A stretch of 64,000 nt of DNA from Winogradskya consettensis (lineage in GTDB: Bacteria; Actinomycetota; Actinomycetes; Mycobacteriales; Micromonosporaceae), in assembly GCF_018332715.1 (NCBI RefSeq), contig NZ_BOQP01000006.1, positions 310,001 through 374,000 on the forward strand. The letters run 5' to 3'. The notes under the pieces were generated by a model, which saw only the letters and a program-made list of their open reading frames with translations, did not search any database and had not been told where the DNA came from. Positions within the stretch are counted from its first letter, which is position 1. Every line of letters begins with the position of its first letter. Made by a program: the position numbers and the translations under genes. Below are positions 33,828-42,736 of the stretch, piece by piece.

Positions 33828-35915
33828 GTGGCAAGCAGCGTCTATGTCGCCGGGCTCGGCTCCGGCGTCGGCAAGTCGACCGTGGCCGTCGGGCTCGTGG
33901 AGCTCCTCTCGCGGCAGGTCGCCCGCATCGGGGTGTTCCGCCCCCTCGTGCCCGGCACCGGCAAGGATCCGCTGCTCACCCTCCTGACCGAGCGCTATCC
34001 GCTGATCGCCGGTTACGACGACTCCTACGGCCTGACCACGACCGAGGCCTCCGCGCTCGTCGCCGACGGCAAGTGGGAGGAGCTCATCTCCCGCATCGTC
34101 GAGCGCTACCGCGAAGTCGAGCGGCAGTGCGCGTCGGTGGTCGTGATCGGCAGCGACTTCGCCGACGGTCAGCAGACCGGCTCCGACGAGATGCCCCGCG
34201 AGCTGGGCTTCAACGCGCGCCTCGCCACGGAGTTCGGCAGCGTGATCCTGCCCGTCGTCGGTGGGCAGGGGCGCGGGGACATCAGCGGGGCGGTGCGCTC
34301 GGCGTACCACTCCCTCACCGATCTCGACGCGACGGTCCTGGCCGTCATCGCCAACCGCGTGCCTGCCGGCACCCCGACCCCGCAGGGTCTCCCCGTGCCG
34401 GTCTGGACCATCCCCGAGGTGCCCAGCGTTGCGGCGCCCACCGTGGCCGAGGTGGCCGCCGCGCTCGATGCGACCGTGGTGACGGGCGGCGACGCGGCGC
34501 TCGACCGGGACGTCCTCGACTATGTGGTCGGGGCGGCGCACGTGCCGGCCGTGCTCGACCACCTCACCGACGGGGCGCTGCTCATCACGCCGGGCGACCG
34601 CGCCGATCTGCTGGTGGCGGCCAGCGCCGCGCACGCCGCGGGCAACGTCACCCTGGCCGGGCTGGTGCTGACCCTCGGCGAGTTCCCCGACCCCCGCGCC
34701 GTCCGCGTTATCGAGCGGCTCAACACCGGCCTGGCGATGCTGGTGGTCAAGTCCGACAGCTTCGACACCATCAAGGCGGCCGGCCGGATCGAGGCCAAGC
34801 TCAGCCCCGCCACACCGCGCAAGGTCGAGGCCGCCCTCGGCGCGTTCGAGAAGCACGTGGACACCGCCGAGCTGGCCCGGTTGCTCGACGTCACCCGGTC
34901 CGCCCGCGTGACCCCGCTGATGTTCGAGAACGACCTGATCGACCGCGCCCGCGCCGACCGCCGTCACCTCGTGCTCCCGGAGGGCACCGAGGAGCGCATC
35001 CTGCGCGCGACCGAGACGCTGCTGCGCCGCGGTGTCGCCGAGCTGACCCTGCTCGGCGACCCGGCCGAGATCACCCGCCGGGCGCGCGAGATCGGCGTCG
35101 AGATCGGCGGCGCCCACCTGGTCGACCCGGCCACCAGCAGCTGGCGCGACGACTTCGCCGAGCAGTACGCCGAGCTGCGCAAACACAAGGCCGTGACCCT
35201 CGACCTGGCCTACGACGTGGTCCGCGACGTCAACTACTTCGGCACGATGATGGTCGCCGCCGGTCACGCCGACGGCATGGTCTCCGGGGCGACCCACACC
35301 ACCGCCGCCACGATCCGCCCGGCCTTCGAGATCATCAAGACGGTCCCCGACGTGTCGGTCGCGTCCAGCGTCTTCTTCATGCTCCTGGCCGACCGCGTCC
35401 TGGTCTACGGCGACTGCGCGGTCAACCCCGACCCCAACGCCGAGCAGCTGGCTGACATCGCGCTCTCGTCCGCCCAGACCGCCGCCGCCTTCGGCATCGA
35501 GCCCCGGGTCGCGATGCTGTCCTACTCCACGGGCAGCTCGGGCGCGGGCGCCGACGTCGAAAAGGTCGCGGCGGCCACCGCCCTGGTCCGCGAGCGCCGC
35601 CCGGACCTCCCCGTCGAGGGCCCGATCCAGTACGACGCGGCCATCGACCCGGCGGTCGCGGCGACCAAGCTCCCCGACAGCGCGGTGGCGGGCAAGGCCA
35701 CGGTCTTCGTGTTTCCCGACCTCAACACGGGCAACAACACCTACAAGGCCGTGCAGCGCTCGGCCAACGCGGTGGCGGTCGGCCCGGTCATGCAGGGCCT
35801 GCGCCGCCCGGTCAACGACCTCTCCCGCGGCGCGACGGTGAAGGACATCGTCAACACCGTGGCCATCACCGCGATCCAGGCGCGCCCGGCCGCATCGCCT
35901 TCATCCCAGGGGTAG
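33828..35915 (+). CDS. pta: phosphate acetyltransferase, long (BioD-DRTGG-PTA) form
   Basis: A 695-residue enzyme interconverting acetyl-CoA plus phosphate and acetyl phosphate plus CoA. The N-terminal P-loop BioD-like domain has SVYVAGLGSGVGKSTVAVGLVEL (about residues 3-25). A DRTGG regulatory domain covers about 215-330, and the catalytic PTA domain starts near 363 (MFENDLIDRARADRRHLVLPEGTEERILRA) with DGMVSGATHTTAATIRPAFEIIKT and FVFPDLNTGNNTYKAVQRS. Length and order equal E. coli Pta. The GTG start is probably leaderless. ackA begins two bases after the stop, so both enzymes are co-produced for acetate overflow and recovery. Confidence 0.95.
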   Translation: MASSVYVAGLGSGVGKSTVAVGLVELLSRQVARIGVFRPLVPGTGKDPLLTLLTERYPLIAGYDDSYGLTTTEASALVADGKWEELISRIVERYREVERQCASVVVIGSDFADGQQTGSDEMPRELGFNARLATEFGSVILPVVGGQGRGDISGAVRSAYHSLTDLDATVLAVIANRVPAGTPTPQGLPVPVWTIPEVPSVAAPTVAEVAAALDATVVTGGDAALDRDVLDYVVGAAHVPAVLDHLTDGALLITPGDRADLLVAASAAHAAGNVTLAGLVLTLGEFPDPRAVRVIERLNTGLAMLVVKSDSFDTIKAAGRIEAKLSPATPRKVEAALGAFEKHVDTAELARLLDVTRSARVTPLMFENDLIDRARADRRHLVLPEGTEERILRATETLLRRGVAELTLLGDPAEITRRAREIGVEIGGAHLVDPATSSWRDDFAEQYAELRKHKAVTLDLAYDVVRDVNYFGTMMVAAGHADGMVSGATHTTAATIRPAFEIIKTVPDVSVASSVFFMLLADRVLVYGDCAVNPDPNAEQLADIALSSAQTAAAFGIEPRVAMLSYSTGSSGAGADVEKVAAATALVRERRPDLPVEGPIQYDAAIDPAVAATKLPDSAVAGKATVFVFPDLNTGNNTYKAVQRSANAVAVGPVMQGLRRPVNDLSRGATVKDIVNTVAITAIQARPAASPSSQG

Positions 35916-35917
35916 TC

Positions 35918-37024
35918 ATGAAGATCCTCGTCCTGAACTCAGGCTCCTCCTCGGTCAAATACCGCCTCTTCGACGACGGCACCACGATCGCCAAGGGCCT
36001 CATCGAGCGCATCGGCGAGTCCGGCGGCGACGCGAGCGACCACACCGAAGCACTCCAGCACGTCATGGAGTCCGTCAACCTCGACGGCCTGGGCGCGGTC
36101 GGCCACCGAGTGGTCCACGGCGGCACCGAGTTCAGCGACGCCACGGTGGTCGACGACACCGTGGCCACCACCATCGAGAACCTCATCCCGCTCGCCCCGC
36201 TGCACAACCCCGCAGCCCTGAGCGGCATCGAGGTCGCCCGCAAACTCCTGCCCGACGTCCCCCAGGTCGCGGTCTTCGACACGGCGTTCCACCAGAGCAT
36301 CGACCCCGCCGGCGTCACCTACGCCATCGACGCCGACCTCGCCGACCGCTGGCAGATCCGCCGCTACGGCTTCCACGGCACATCCCACGCCTACGTAGCC
36401 CGCGAAACAGCCGCCCTCCTCGGCCTCCCCGCCACCTCCGCCAAGGTCATCACCCTCCACCTCGGCAACGGCGCCAGCGCCTGCGCGGTCTCCGGCGGCC
36501 GCAGCGCAGCCACGAGCATGGGCATGTCCCCGCAATCCGGCCTCGTCATGGGCACCCGCAGCGGCGACATCGACCCCACCGTGATCTTCCACCTCCACCG
36601 CGTCGCAGGCCTGCCCCTGGACGAGATCGAACGCTCCCTGACCCGCTTCGCCGGCCTCCAGGGCCTCACCGGCGACAACGACATGCGCACCATCCAGCAA
36701 CGCCGCGACAAGGGCGACCCGGCCGCCACCCTGGCCTTCGACGTCTACACCCGCCGCATCAGGGAATACATCGGCACCTACCTCGCCATCCTCGGCGGCG
36801 CCGACGCCATCACCTTCACCGCCGGCGTCGGCGAAAACGCCCCCGCCGTCCGAGCCGCCGCCCTCCAAGGCCTGTCCCCGCTGGGCATCGAGATCGACCC
36901 CGAACGCAACAACCGCGGCGACCGCATCATCTCCCCCGACGGCGCACCGGTCACCGTCTGCGTCATCCCCACCGACGAAGAAGCAGAAATCGCCCGCCAG
37001 GTCGCCGAAAAACTAACCACCTGA
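35918..37024 (+). CDS. ackA: acetate kinase
   Basis: A 368-residue ASKHA-fold kinase making acetate and ATP from acetyl phosphate. Motifs: VLNSGSSSVKYRLF at the N-terminus (phosphate-1), AVGHRVVHGG, VFDTAFHQSIDP, YGFHGTSHAYVAR, LHLGNGASACAVSGGRSAATSMGMSPQSGLVMGTRSGDID and FTAGVGENAP. It is about 30 residues shorter than E. coli AckA, mainly from shorter loops, with all active-site blocks kept. Two bases separate it from pta, and a GGGGTAGTC sequence before its ATG acts as ribosome-binding site inside the pta stop. A repeat-rich gap follows. Confidence 0.95.
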   Translation: MKILVLNSGSSSVKYRLFDDGTTIAKGLIERIGESGGDASDHTEALQHVMESVNLDGLGAVGHRVVHGGTEFSDATVVDDTVATTIENLIPLAPLHNPAALSGIEVARKLLPDVPQVAVFDTAFHQSIDPAGVTYAIDADLADRWQIRRYGFHGTSHAYVARETAALLGLPATSAKVITLHLGNGASACAVSGGRSAATSMGMSPQSGLVMGTRSGDIDPTVIFHLHRVAGLPLDEIERSLTRFAGLQGLTGDNDMRTIQQRRDKGDPAATLAFDVYTRRIREYIGTYLAILGGADAITFTAGVGENAPAVRAAALQGLSPLGIEIDPERNNRGDRIISPDGAPVTVCVIPTDEEAEIARQVAEKLTT

Positions 37025-37385
37025 CCCGCACGGGGAGCTGAAGCCGGCCCGACCCGACCCGACCCTGCTGGCCGACCCGACCCTGCTCGCGCGGCCAGCA
37101 CGCCCGGTTCGCACGCCCGGCTCGCACGCCCGGCTCGCACATCCGGTTCGCACGCCCGGTTCGCACGCCCGGCTCGCACGCCCAGCACGTTTGGCTCGGC
37201 CAGCACGTTTGGCTCGCACGTCCGGTTCGGCCAGCACGCCCGGTTCGGCTAGCACGCCACGCTCGGCCAGCACGCCCGCGCTTCGAGCGGGTGGTCCCGG
37301 CCGCGTGTGAAGCTCGGGGTGGCCCTGACCCGGTGGGCGGATCAGGGCCGTCAAGGCGCCGGGCAGCGGTCCGCCCGGCAGCCCA
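37025..37385. other. gap after ackA
   Basis: The 361-bp stretch is dominated by 13-bp repeats (37096-37275). The remainder shows no gene and no obvious hairpin. Confidence 0.6.
37096..37275. repeat. 13-bp tandem repeat behind ackA
   Basis: About a dozen units of CACGCCCGG(C/T)TCG, regular from 37096 to 37180, then interspersed with CAGCACGTTTGGCTCGGC-type longer variants. Open frames on the minus strand (GVRAGRANRACEP-like) are by-products of the repeat. Confidence 0.85.
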
Positions 37386-37553
37386 TCAGCCCAGGGCGAG
37401 CCAGGCGATGACCGCGATGAGCACAACGGCCACGGCGACGACACCGATGATCAGCGGAGTCTTCGAGGCCGCGACAGGCTCCTCGGGGGCATTGTGCGTG
37501 AAGGCGCGGAACGCCTCGGTGTTGCCACTCGGATCGACGCTGTTGTCAGACAT
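37386..37553 (-). CDS. small single-span membrane protein
   Basis: A 55-residue protein: a hydrophilic N-terminus (MSDNSVDPSGNTEAFRAFTHNAPEEP) followed by one membrane helix (LIIGVVAVAVVLIAVIAWLALG) at the C-terminus. ATG at 37553 is chosen; ATG at 37565 would add four residues. No clear family is recognised, and no neighbour suggests a role. Codon use and composition fit a real gene, and it lies between repeat blocks. Confidence 0.6.
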   Translation of the reverse strand: MSDNSVDPSGNTEAFRAFTHNAPEEPVAASKTPLIIGVVAVAVVLIAVIAWLALG

Positions 37554-37651
37554 GCCGAAGACCATAGCGAAGCCCGGCGCCCCCGCGACACCCCTGCCAG
37601 CGTGCCTACCAGGGACTTCGCCCACAGTTCGGCACCGCCTAACCTGACCCG

Positions 37652-38503
37652 GTGAACGCTCGCGCCCAGCTTTCGGTGATCTCCGAGGTCGTGCGCGCCA
37701 GCACAACCGCCGGAATCCCCACCTGGTTACGAGGCGGCTGGGCCATGGACTTCTTCCTCGGCTAGATCACCCGCCCGCACCTCGACGTCGACTTCTTCTG
37801 CCGCGCCCCCGACGCCGACCGCCTCATCGCCGAACTGCACGAGCTCGGCTACCGCGACGACCCCGGCCCGTCACCCGCCCAGCAGCGGGACCTGGTCACG
37901 CCGGACGGAACCGAGATCAGCTTCGCGCTGCTCGGCGAATCCCCGGACGGCTTTCCCACGGTTGCGGGCGGCCCCCATGCCGGTGCCCGCTGGCCCGCCG
38001 ACCTGCTGGACGGTCCGGTCGGCCGGGTGGGCGACGTCAGCTGTCCGGTCATCAGCCCGCGCGCCCAGATCGAGATCAAAGAGATGATGCCGATCTGGGT
38101 CCCCGGCATGCCCCGCCGCCCCAAGGACACCACGGACATAGCCCGCCTCCGAGCAGGCCAAAACCCTGACCCTGCTGCTGCCTGGCAGGCCCACGGAGCG
38201 ACAAGCCCATACACCGGCCAACGCCCGGCCAGCCCGCACGCTGGGCAGACCCACATGCCCGGTCAGCCCATACACCCGGCCAACGCCCAGCAAGCCCGCA
38301 CGCCGGGCAGACCCACATGCCCGGCCGACGCCACCATGCCCGGCCAACGCCGCCATGCCCGGCCAACGCCGCCATGCCCGGCCAACGCCCGGCAGGCCCC
38401 CGCAGCCAACCAACGGCCGGCCAGCCCACGCGTCCGCCACTGCCCGACAAGCCCCCGCGGCCAACCAACGGCCCGGCCAACCCACGCGCCCGCCACTGCC
38501 TGA
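37652..38503 (+). pseudogene. aminoglycoside-nucleotidyltransferase-like gene with an in-frame stop
   Basis: From GTG at 37652 the frame encodes WLRGGWAMDFFLG, then TAG at 37763-37765 (codon 38), then continues ITRPHLDVDFFCRAPDADRLIAELHELGY...ISPRAQIEIKEMMPIW...RRPKDTTDIARL, the typical course of ANT(2'')/LinB-type nucleotidyltransferases. The TAG replaces a residue within the G-x-x-TRPH-x-DVDF active-site loop. One base change from GAG or CAG would explain it. The homologous part ends near 38150 and the frame then runs into tandem repeats up to TGA at 38501, so the natural 3' end also seems lost. TAACCT six bases before the GTG looks like a leaderless -10. Confidence 0.75.
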
Positions 38504-38515
38504 CGAGCCCCGCGC
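38206..38515. repeat. composite minisatellite, 61-, 19- and 55-bp units
   Basis: Three neighbouring tandem arrays: a 61-bp period (CCCATACACCGGCCAACGCC at 38206 and a near copy at 38267), three 19-bp units CATGCCCGGCCAACGCCGC (38335-38391) and a 55-bp period (GCCAACCAACGGC at 38405 and 38460). They overlie the run-on 3' end of the pseudogene. Confidence 0.85.
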
Positions 38516-38551
38516 CCGACCAGCGGCCCGGCCAGGCATTGCTCCACCCGC

Positions 38552-39502
38552 TCAGTGCAGGTGGTCGATGGCCACCTTCCCGAAGACCTCGCCAGAGTTG
38601 AGCCGCGCGAAGGCCTCCCCCACGGCCGTGAACCCGTAGGTCGAGTCGATCACCGGCCGGACGTTCTGCTCGACGAGGAAGTCCATCAGGGAGGCGAGCT
38701 CGGCCGCCGTGCCCATGGTGCTGCCCAGGATCTCGAGCTGCATCATGAAGACGCGCCGGAGGTCGATCTTGGGGAATGGGCCGCCCGTGGCGCCGCACAC
38801 CACGATGCGAGCGCCCGGTGCCGAGCATTTCAGGGAGTGCTCGAAGGTGGGTGCGCCGACGGATTCGATGACCACGCCGACTCGTTCGGGGAGGCGGGCG
38901 CCGGGTTCGAGGGCGGTGGCGCCCAGGGTGGCGATGCGGTCGCGTTTGGTGGCGTCGCGGCTGGTGGCGTAGACGCGTTTGCCGAGGGCTGCGGCCAGGA
39001 TCACCGCTGCCGATGCGACGCCACCGCCGGCGCCCTGGACGAGGACCGCGTCGGCGTCGGCGACGCGGCCCCGGGTGGTGAGCATGTGCCAGGCCGTGAG
39101 CCAGGCCGTGGGCAGGCAGGCGGCGTCGAGGAAGGAGATGCCGGCCGGTTTGGGCACCAGGTTGGCGGCCGGGACGGCGACACGTTCGGCGAGGGTGCCG
39201 GGGTGGCGCTCGGAGAGCAGCGAGAAGCCGCGGGGGTCGGAAGGGTCCTCGACGACCGAGTGCAGGACGACCTCGTTGCCGTCGGGGTCCACTCCGGACG
39301 CATCGCAGCCGAGGATCATCGGGAGGCGGTCAGCGGGGAGGCCGACGCCGCGCAGGGACCAGAGCTCGTGGTGGTTGAGCGTGCTGGCCCGCACGTCGAC
39401 GGTCACCCAACCCGCGGGCGGTGCCGGCTCGGGCTGGTCGCCCACGGTGAGGGCGGCGAGCGGTTCGTCCGGCTTCGTGGCACTGGCATAGGCGGCGCGC
39501 AT
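38552..39502 (-). CDS. zinc-binding-dehydrogenase-family oxidoreductase (quinone-oxidoreductase-like MDR)
   Basis: A 316-residue medium-chain dehydrogenase/reductase. The N-terminal GroES-like domain has VDVRASTLNHHELWSLRGVG and LGCDASGV. The NAD(P)H-binding domain has AVLVQGAGGGVASAAVILAAALGKRVYATSRD. The catalytic-zinc cysteine and the structural-zinc four-Cys lobe are not apparent, so it groups with zinc-free quinone or enoyl reductases. ATG at 39502 gives the canonical MRAAYASA start; two upstream ATGs are in an unrelated leader. Substrate unknown. It may share a minus-strand transcript with the malic enzyme gene 65 bp upstream. Confidence 0.82.
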   Translation of the reverse strand: MRAAYASATKPDEPLAALTVGDQPEPAPPAGWVTVDVRASTLNHHELWSLRGVGLPADRLPMILGCDASGVDPDGNEVVLHSVVEDPSDPRGFSLLSERHPGTLAERVAVPAANLVPKPAGISFLDAACLPTAWLTAWHMLTTRGRVADADAVLVQGAGGGVASAAVILAAALGKRVYATSRDATKRDRIATLGATALEPGARLPERVGVVIESVGAPTFEHSLKCSAPGARIVVCGATGGPFPKIDLRRVFMMQLEILGSTMGTAAELASLMDFLVEQNVRPVIDSTYGFTAVGEAFARLNSGEVFGKVAIDHLH

Positions 39503-39567
39503 GCCAGGAACGCTAGTGACCGCCCCTGACATGCGCCACCCACCACGCACCGCCTGTGGATAACCCG

Positions 39568-40833
39568 TCAGCCAGAAACGGAAGCCCCGGATAGTGCAGC
39601 CCCAGTAGGCGCGGGAGAGACCGGAGCGACAGGAGCGGGCAGGAACCGAGCCACCCCGTCCCGCTCAGCAGCCCGGGCCACCGCCGCAGCCACCGCCGGA
39701 GCGACCCGGGGATCGAGCGCGGACGGCACGATCAGATCGGCGCGCAGCTCGTCCGACACGATCTGCGCGATCGCCTCGGCGGCCGCGACCTTCATCCGGC
39801 TGGTGATCGTGGTCGCCCGCGAGTCCAGCGCGCCCCGGAAGATCCCCGGGAACGCCAGCACGTTGTTGATCTGGTTGGCGAAGTCACTGCGCCCGGTGGC
39901 GACGATCGCCGCGTACTTGTGGGCGATCGCCGGTGCGACCTCGGGCGTCGGGTTGGCCAGGGCGAAGATCACCGCCTCCGGGGCCATGCCGCTCAGCGCA
40001 CTCTCGGGGATGGTCCCGCCGGACACCCCGATGAGCACATCAGCACCGATCAACGCTTCGCCAATTCCGCCCGTACGCCCGGAGTAGTTGGTCTGTGCCG
40101 CAAGCGCGGCCTTCACCGGGCTGAGCCCCGCCCGCTCACCGTGGATGATCCCCTGCGAGTCGCACACGATGATGTTGGCGCCGTGCACGCCCGCCGCGAT
40201 CAGGGTGTCGGTGATGGCGACGCCCGCCGCGCCGGCCCCGCTGATCACGACACGCAGGTCGGCGAAGCGCCGCCCGAGCAGGGCGACCGCGTTACGCAGC
40301 GCGGCGAGCACCACGATGGCGGTCCCGTGCTGGTCGTCGTGGAAGACGGGGATGTCGAGGGCCTCGTCGAGGCGGCGTTCGATCTCGAAGCAGCGGGGCG
40401 CGCTGATGTCCTCGAGGTTGATCCCACCGAAGGACGGGCCGAGCGCCTTGACCACGGCGATGATGCCTTCGACGTCCTGGGTGTCGAGGCAGATCGGGAC
40501 AGCGTCGACGCCGCCGAACTGCTTGAACAGCACGGCCTTGCCCTCCATGACCGGCATCGCGGCTTTGGGGCCGATGTTGCCGAGCCCGAGCACCGCGGAG
40601 CCGTCGGTGACCACCGCGACGGTGTTGCCGATCCAGGTGTAGTCGTGGGCGAGCGACGGGGAGGCTGCGATCGCCGAGCAGACCCGCGCGACTCCGGGGG
40701 TGTAGGCGAGCGACAGATCGTCGCGGCTGGCCAGCGGCACGGTCGCGGCGATCGCCATCTTGCCCTGCTTGTGCAGGTCGAAGACGGGGTCTGCGGCCAG
40801 GGCAGGGTCGAGCTCGAAACTGAACAGGGACAC
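39568..40833 (-). CDS. NAD(P)-dependent malic enzyme (short form)
   Basis: A 421-residue oxidative decarboxylase converting malate to pyruvate plus CO2. Blocks: HKQGKMAIAATVPL, LSLAYTPGVARVC, YTWIGNTVAVVTDGSAVLGLGNIGPKAAMPVMEGKA (Tyr/Lys catalytic region), FGGINLEDISAPRCFEIERRL, IPVFHDDQHGTAIV (metal) and VISGAGAAGVAI (nucleotide). GTG at 40833 has GGAG five bases upstream; GTG at 40848 is the alternative. It lacks the phosphotransacetylase-like C-terminal domain of MaeB. It supplies pyruvate or NAD(P)H for gluconeogenesis or lipid synthesis. Confidence 0.92.
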   Translation of the reverse strand: MSLFSFELDPALAADPVFDLHKQGKMAIAATVPLASRDDLSLAYTPGVARVCSAIAASPSLAHDYTWIGNTVAVVTDGSAVLGLGNIGPKAAMPVMEGKAVLFKQFGGVDAVPICLDTQDVEGIIAVVKALGPSFGGINLEDISAPRCFEIERRLDEALDIPVFHDDQHGTAIVVLAALRNAVALLGRRFADLRVVISGAGAAGVAITDTLIAAGVHGANIIVCDSQGIIHGERAGLSPVKAALAAQTNYSGRTGGIGEALIGADVLIGVSGGTIPESALSGMAPEAVIFALANPTPEVAPAIAHKYAAIVATGRSDFANQINNVLAFPGIFRGALDSRATTITSRMKVAAAEAIAQIVSDELRADLIVPSALDPRVAPAVAAAVARAAERDGVARFLPAPVAPVSPAPTGAALSGASVSG

Positions 40834-40967
40834 GGGGACTCCAGACACGCATCGGTCACGTCGGTAGCCAGCCGCCAAGATGCGCGAGTCTGCGCCGGAC
40901 GGCGTGCGATGCGGGGGTCACCCGGTATTTCAACCGCAAGACTTCGGTGTGCTGCGGTATCCGGACA

Positions 40968-41276
40968 CTAACCCAGTTTGCCGGGCTTGGGCCAGTAACG
41001 AAACACCACACGTCCGATGACATCTGCCACCCCGTACGCCCGGGAGTCGTCGGTCACGAACTCGTTGTCCCCCTGCACCCACCAGCCGCCGTCCTGCGCC
41101 CGGACCACGCGTTTCACGACCAGCAGCCCGGGCCGGCCGCGGAAGCGGGCCACGACGACGTCCCCCTGCCGTACGCGCTGCGTGCGCCACACGACCAGGG
41201 CATCTCCGGTGCGGAGGGTAGGCGCCATCGACGGACCGTGCACCAGTACGGCGAAAAGCGGTAGTTGCAACCTCAT
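40968..41276 (-). CDS. sodX: S26-family signal-peptidase-like protease, Ni-SOD maturation (SodX)
   Basis: A 102-residue minimal S24/S26 protease. The nucleophile is S16 in HGPSMAPTL and the general base K55 in LLVVKRVV; QGDNEFVTDDSRAYG is the C-terminal family block. No membrane helix precedes it. Its gene is divergent from sodN with an 84-bp shared promoter region. This pairing matches SodX, which removes the propeptide of nickel superoxide dismutase so that His1 can bind Ni. It should act in the cytoplasm. Identification rests on the motifs and the neighbour. Confidence 0.88.
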   Translation of the reverse strand: MRLQLPLFAVLVHGPSMAPTLRTGDALVVWRTQRVRQGDVVVARFRGRPGLLVVKRVVRAQDGGWWVQGDNEFVTDDSRAYGVADVIGRVVFRYWPKPGKLG

Positions 41277-41360
41277 GGCATCAATCCCGGCCGGAGTGTG
41301 GGAACAGGTGTAAGGGGTAGTGTCAGGGTCGGATCATCGCTAACTCATGGAGGGGTCCTG

Positions 41361-41765
41361 ATGCGACTTCCGCAATTCTTCACACCGCGCACTGTGGCCA
41401 GCGCGCACTGCGACCTGCCCTGTGGGGTCTACGACCCCGCGCAGGCCCGCATCGAGGCGGAGTCGGTGAAGGCCATCGCCGAGAAGTACCAGGCGAACAC
41501 CGACCCCGAGTTCCGCACCCGCGCCATCCTGATCAAGGAGCAGCGCGCCGAGCTCGTCAAGCACCACCTGTGGGTGCTGTGGACGGACTACTTCAAGGCT
41601 CCGCACTTCGAGAAGTACCCGCAGCTCAACCAGCTGTTCAACGAGGCCACCAAGCTCGCCGGCGCCAGTGGCGTCAAGGGCTCGCTCGACCCGGCCGTCG
41701 GCGACCAGCTGCTGGGCAAGATCGAAGAGATCTCCAAGATCTTCTGGGAGACCAAGCAGGCGTGA
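41361..41765 (+). CDS. sodN: nickel superoxide dismutase precursor
   Basis: A 134-residue precursor. The propeptide MRLPQFFTPRTVASA (15 residues) is followed by the nickel hook HCDLPCGVYDP (H16, C17, C21; His1, Cys2 and Cys6 of the mature enzyme), then a four-helix bundle (AQARIEAESVKAIAEKYQ; LIKEQRAELVKHHLWVLWTDYF; KYPQLNQLFNEATKLAG; LLGKIEEISKIFWETK). It dismutates superoxide to oxygen and hydrogen peroxide in the cytoplasm. ATG at 41361 has GGAGGGG upstream; longer starts are excluded because the hook must be near the N-terminus. A GNAT gene overlaps its stop. Confidence 0.97.
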   Translation: MRLPQFFTPRTVASAHCDLPCGVYDPAQARIEAESVKAIAEKYQANTDPEFRTRAILIKEQRAELVKHHLWVLWTDYFKAPHFEKYPQLNQLFNEATKLAGASGVKGSLDPAVGDQLLGKIEEISKIFWETKQA

Positions 41766-42262
41766 GTCTCGTGACCATCCGGCCGGCGCATCGTGACGAT
41801 GTGCCGGCCGTCGTGGCCATGGTCCACGAGCTCGCCGCGTTCGAGCGCGAGCCGCAGGCCTGCCACCTCACCGAGAAACAGCTCGAGACCGCCCTCTTCG
41901 GCCCGCAGCCCGCGCTCTTCGCGCACGTCGCGGTGGGCGAGGACGACACTCCTTACGGCATGGCGCTGTGGTTCCTCAACTTCTCCACCTGGGAAGGCGA
42001 GCACGGCATCTACCTCGAGGATCTTTATGTACGACCGCAGCACCGCAGCACCGGTGCAGGCGCCGCCCTCGTGGCGGAGCTGGCCCGCATCTGTGTCGAG
42101 CGCGGCTATCAGCGGATGGACTGGGTCATGCTCGACTGGAACCCGGCAGCCTCGTTCTACGCGCAGCTCGGCGCGGAGCCCAGCCGGAATTGGGTGCCCT
42201 ATCGGCTGACCGGTTCCGCCCTCGGCCGACTCGCCGAGCGGGCCTCGGCCGTAAGGCGCTAG
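41762..42262 (+). CDS. GNAT-family N-acetyltransferase behind sodN
   Basis: A 166-residue acetyltransferase with IRPAHRDDVPAVVAMVHELAAFE at the N-terminus and the acetyl-CoA site YLEDLYVRPQHRSTGAGAALVAELARI, ending in LDWNPAASFYAQLGAEP. The architecture is that of diamine (spermidine/spermine-like) acetyltransferases. GTG at 41762 overlaps the sodN stop (GTGA); GTG at 41771 is possible. Co-translation with Ni-SOD suggests a related stress role, or acetylation of a metal ligand or polyamine; this is inference. Confidence 0.85.
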   Translation: MSLVTIRPAHRDDVPAVVAMVHELAAFEREPQACHLTEKQLETALFGPQPALFAHVAVGEDDTPYGMALWFLNFSTWEGEHGIYLEDLYVRPQHRSTGAGAALVAELARICVERGYQRMDWVMLDWNPAASFYAQLGAEPSRNWVPYRLTGSALGRLAERASAVRR

Positions 42263-42290
42263 AGTCTCGACCATCGGGAGGATGGGGCTC

Positions 42291-42704
42291 GTGACTCAGC
42301 TGGATACAACGCATCCGGGGCCGGCGTTCGGCGACGACGTCGTCCTGCTCACGGTGCCCGCCGACGGTGGCTATCTCGGCGTGCTGCGCACCGCGACGGC
42401 CGGCCTCGCGGCCCGCCTGCACTTCGCGCTGGACGAGATCGAGGATCTCCGGATCGCGGTCGACGAGGCCTGCGCCATGCTCCTCGCCATCGCGACCCGC
42501 GACGCCGAGCTGGAGTGCCGCTTCACGGTCACGGAGGACGCGCTCTCCGTCGAGGTGACGGTCTCCACGGTGAAGGGCGCCAAGCTGCCCTCGGAGTCGT
42601 CGTTCGCCTGGAAGGTGCTCACCGCACTGACCACGTCGGCCGAGGCCGAAGCAACCGGCCGTCACGCGACGATCCGCCTCCTCACCCGCCGCACCGAGCT
42701 CTAG
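42291..42704 (+). CDS. RsbW-like anti-sigma-factor kinase (HATPase_c)
   Basis: A 137-residue GHKL ATPase-fold protein. DEIEDLRIAVDEACAMLLA carries the N box; a typical G1 motif is weak and the C-terminus is short (FAWKVLTALTTSAEAEATGRHATIRLL). It resembles RsbW/SpoIIAB regulators that bind and inhibit SigB/SigF-type sigma factors and phosphorylate anti-anti-sigma partners, none of which are encoded next to it. GTG at 42291 is preferred: GGGAGG (42276-42281) is nine bases upstream, while the ATG at 42282 directly abuts it. Confidence 0.8.
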   Translation: MTQLDTTHPGPAFGDDVVLLTVPADGGYLGVLRTATAGLAARLHFALDEIEDLRIAVDEACAMLLAIATRDAELECRFTVTEDALSVEVTVSTVKGAKLPSESSFAWKVLTALTTSAEAEATGRHATIRLLTRRTEL

Positions 42705-42736
42705 CAGCCCGCACCCAAGCGAAGCCCGAGCTCAGC

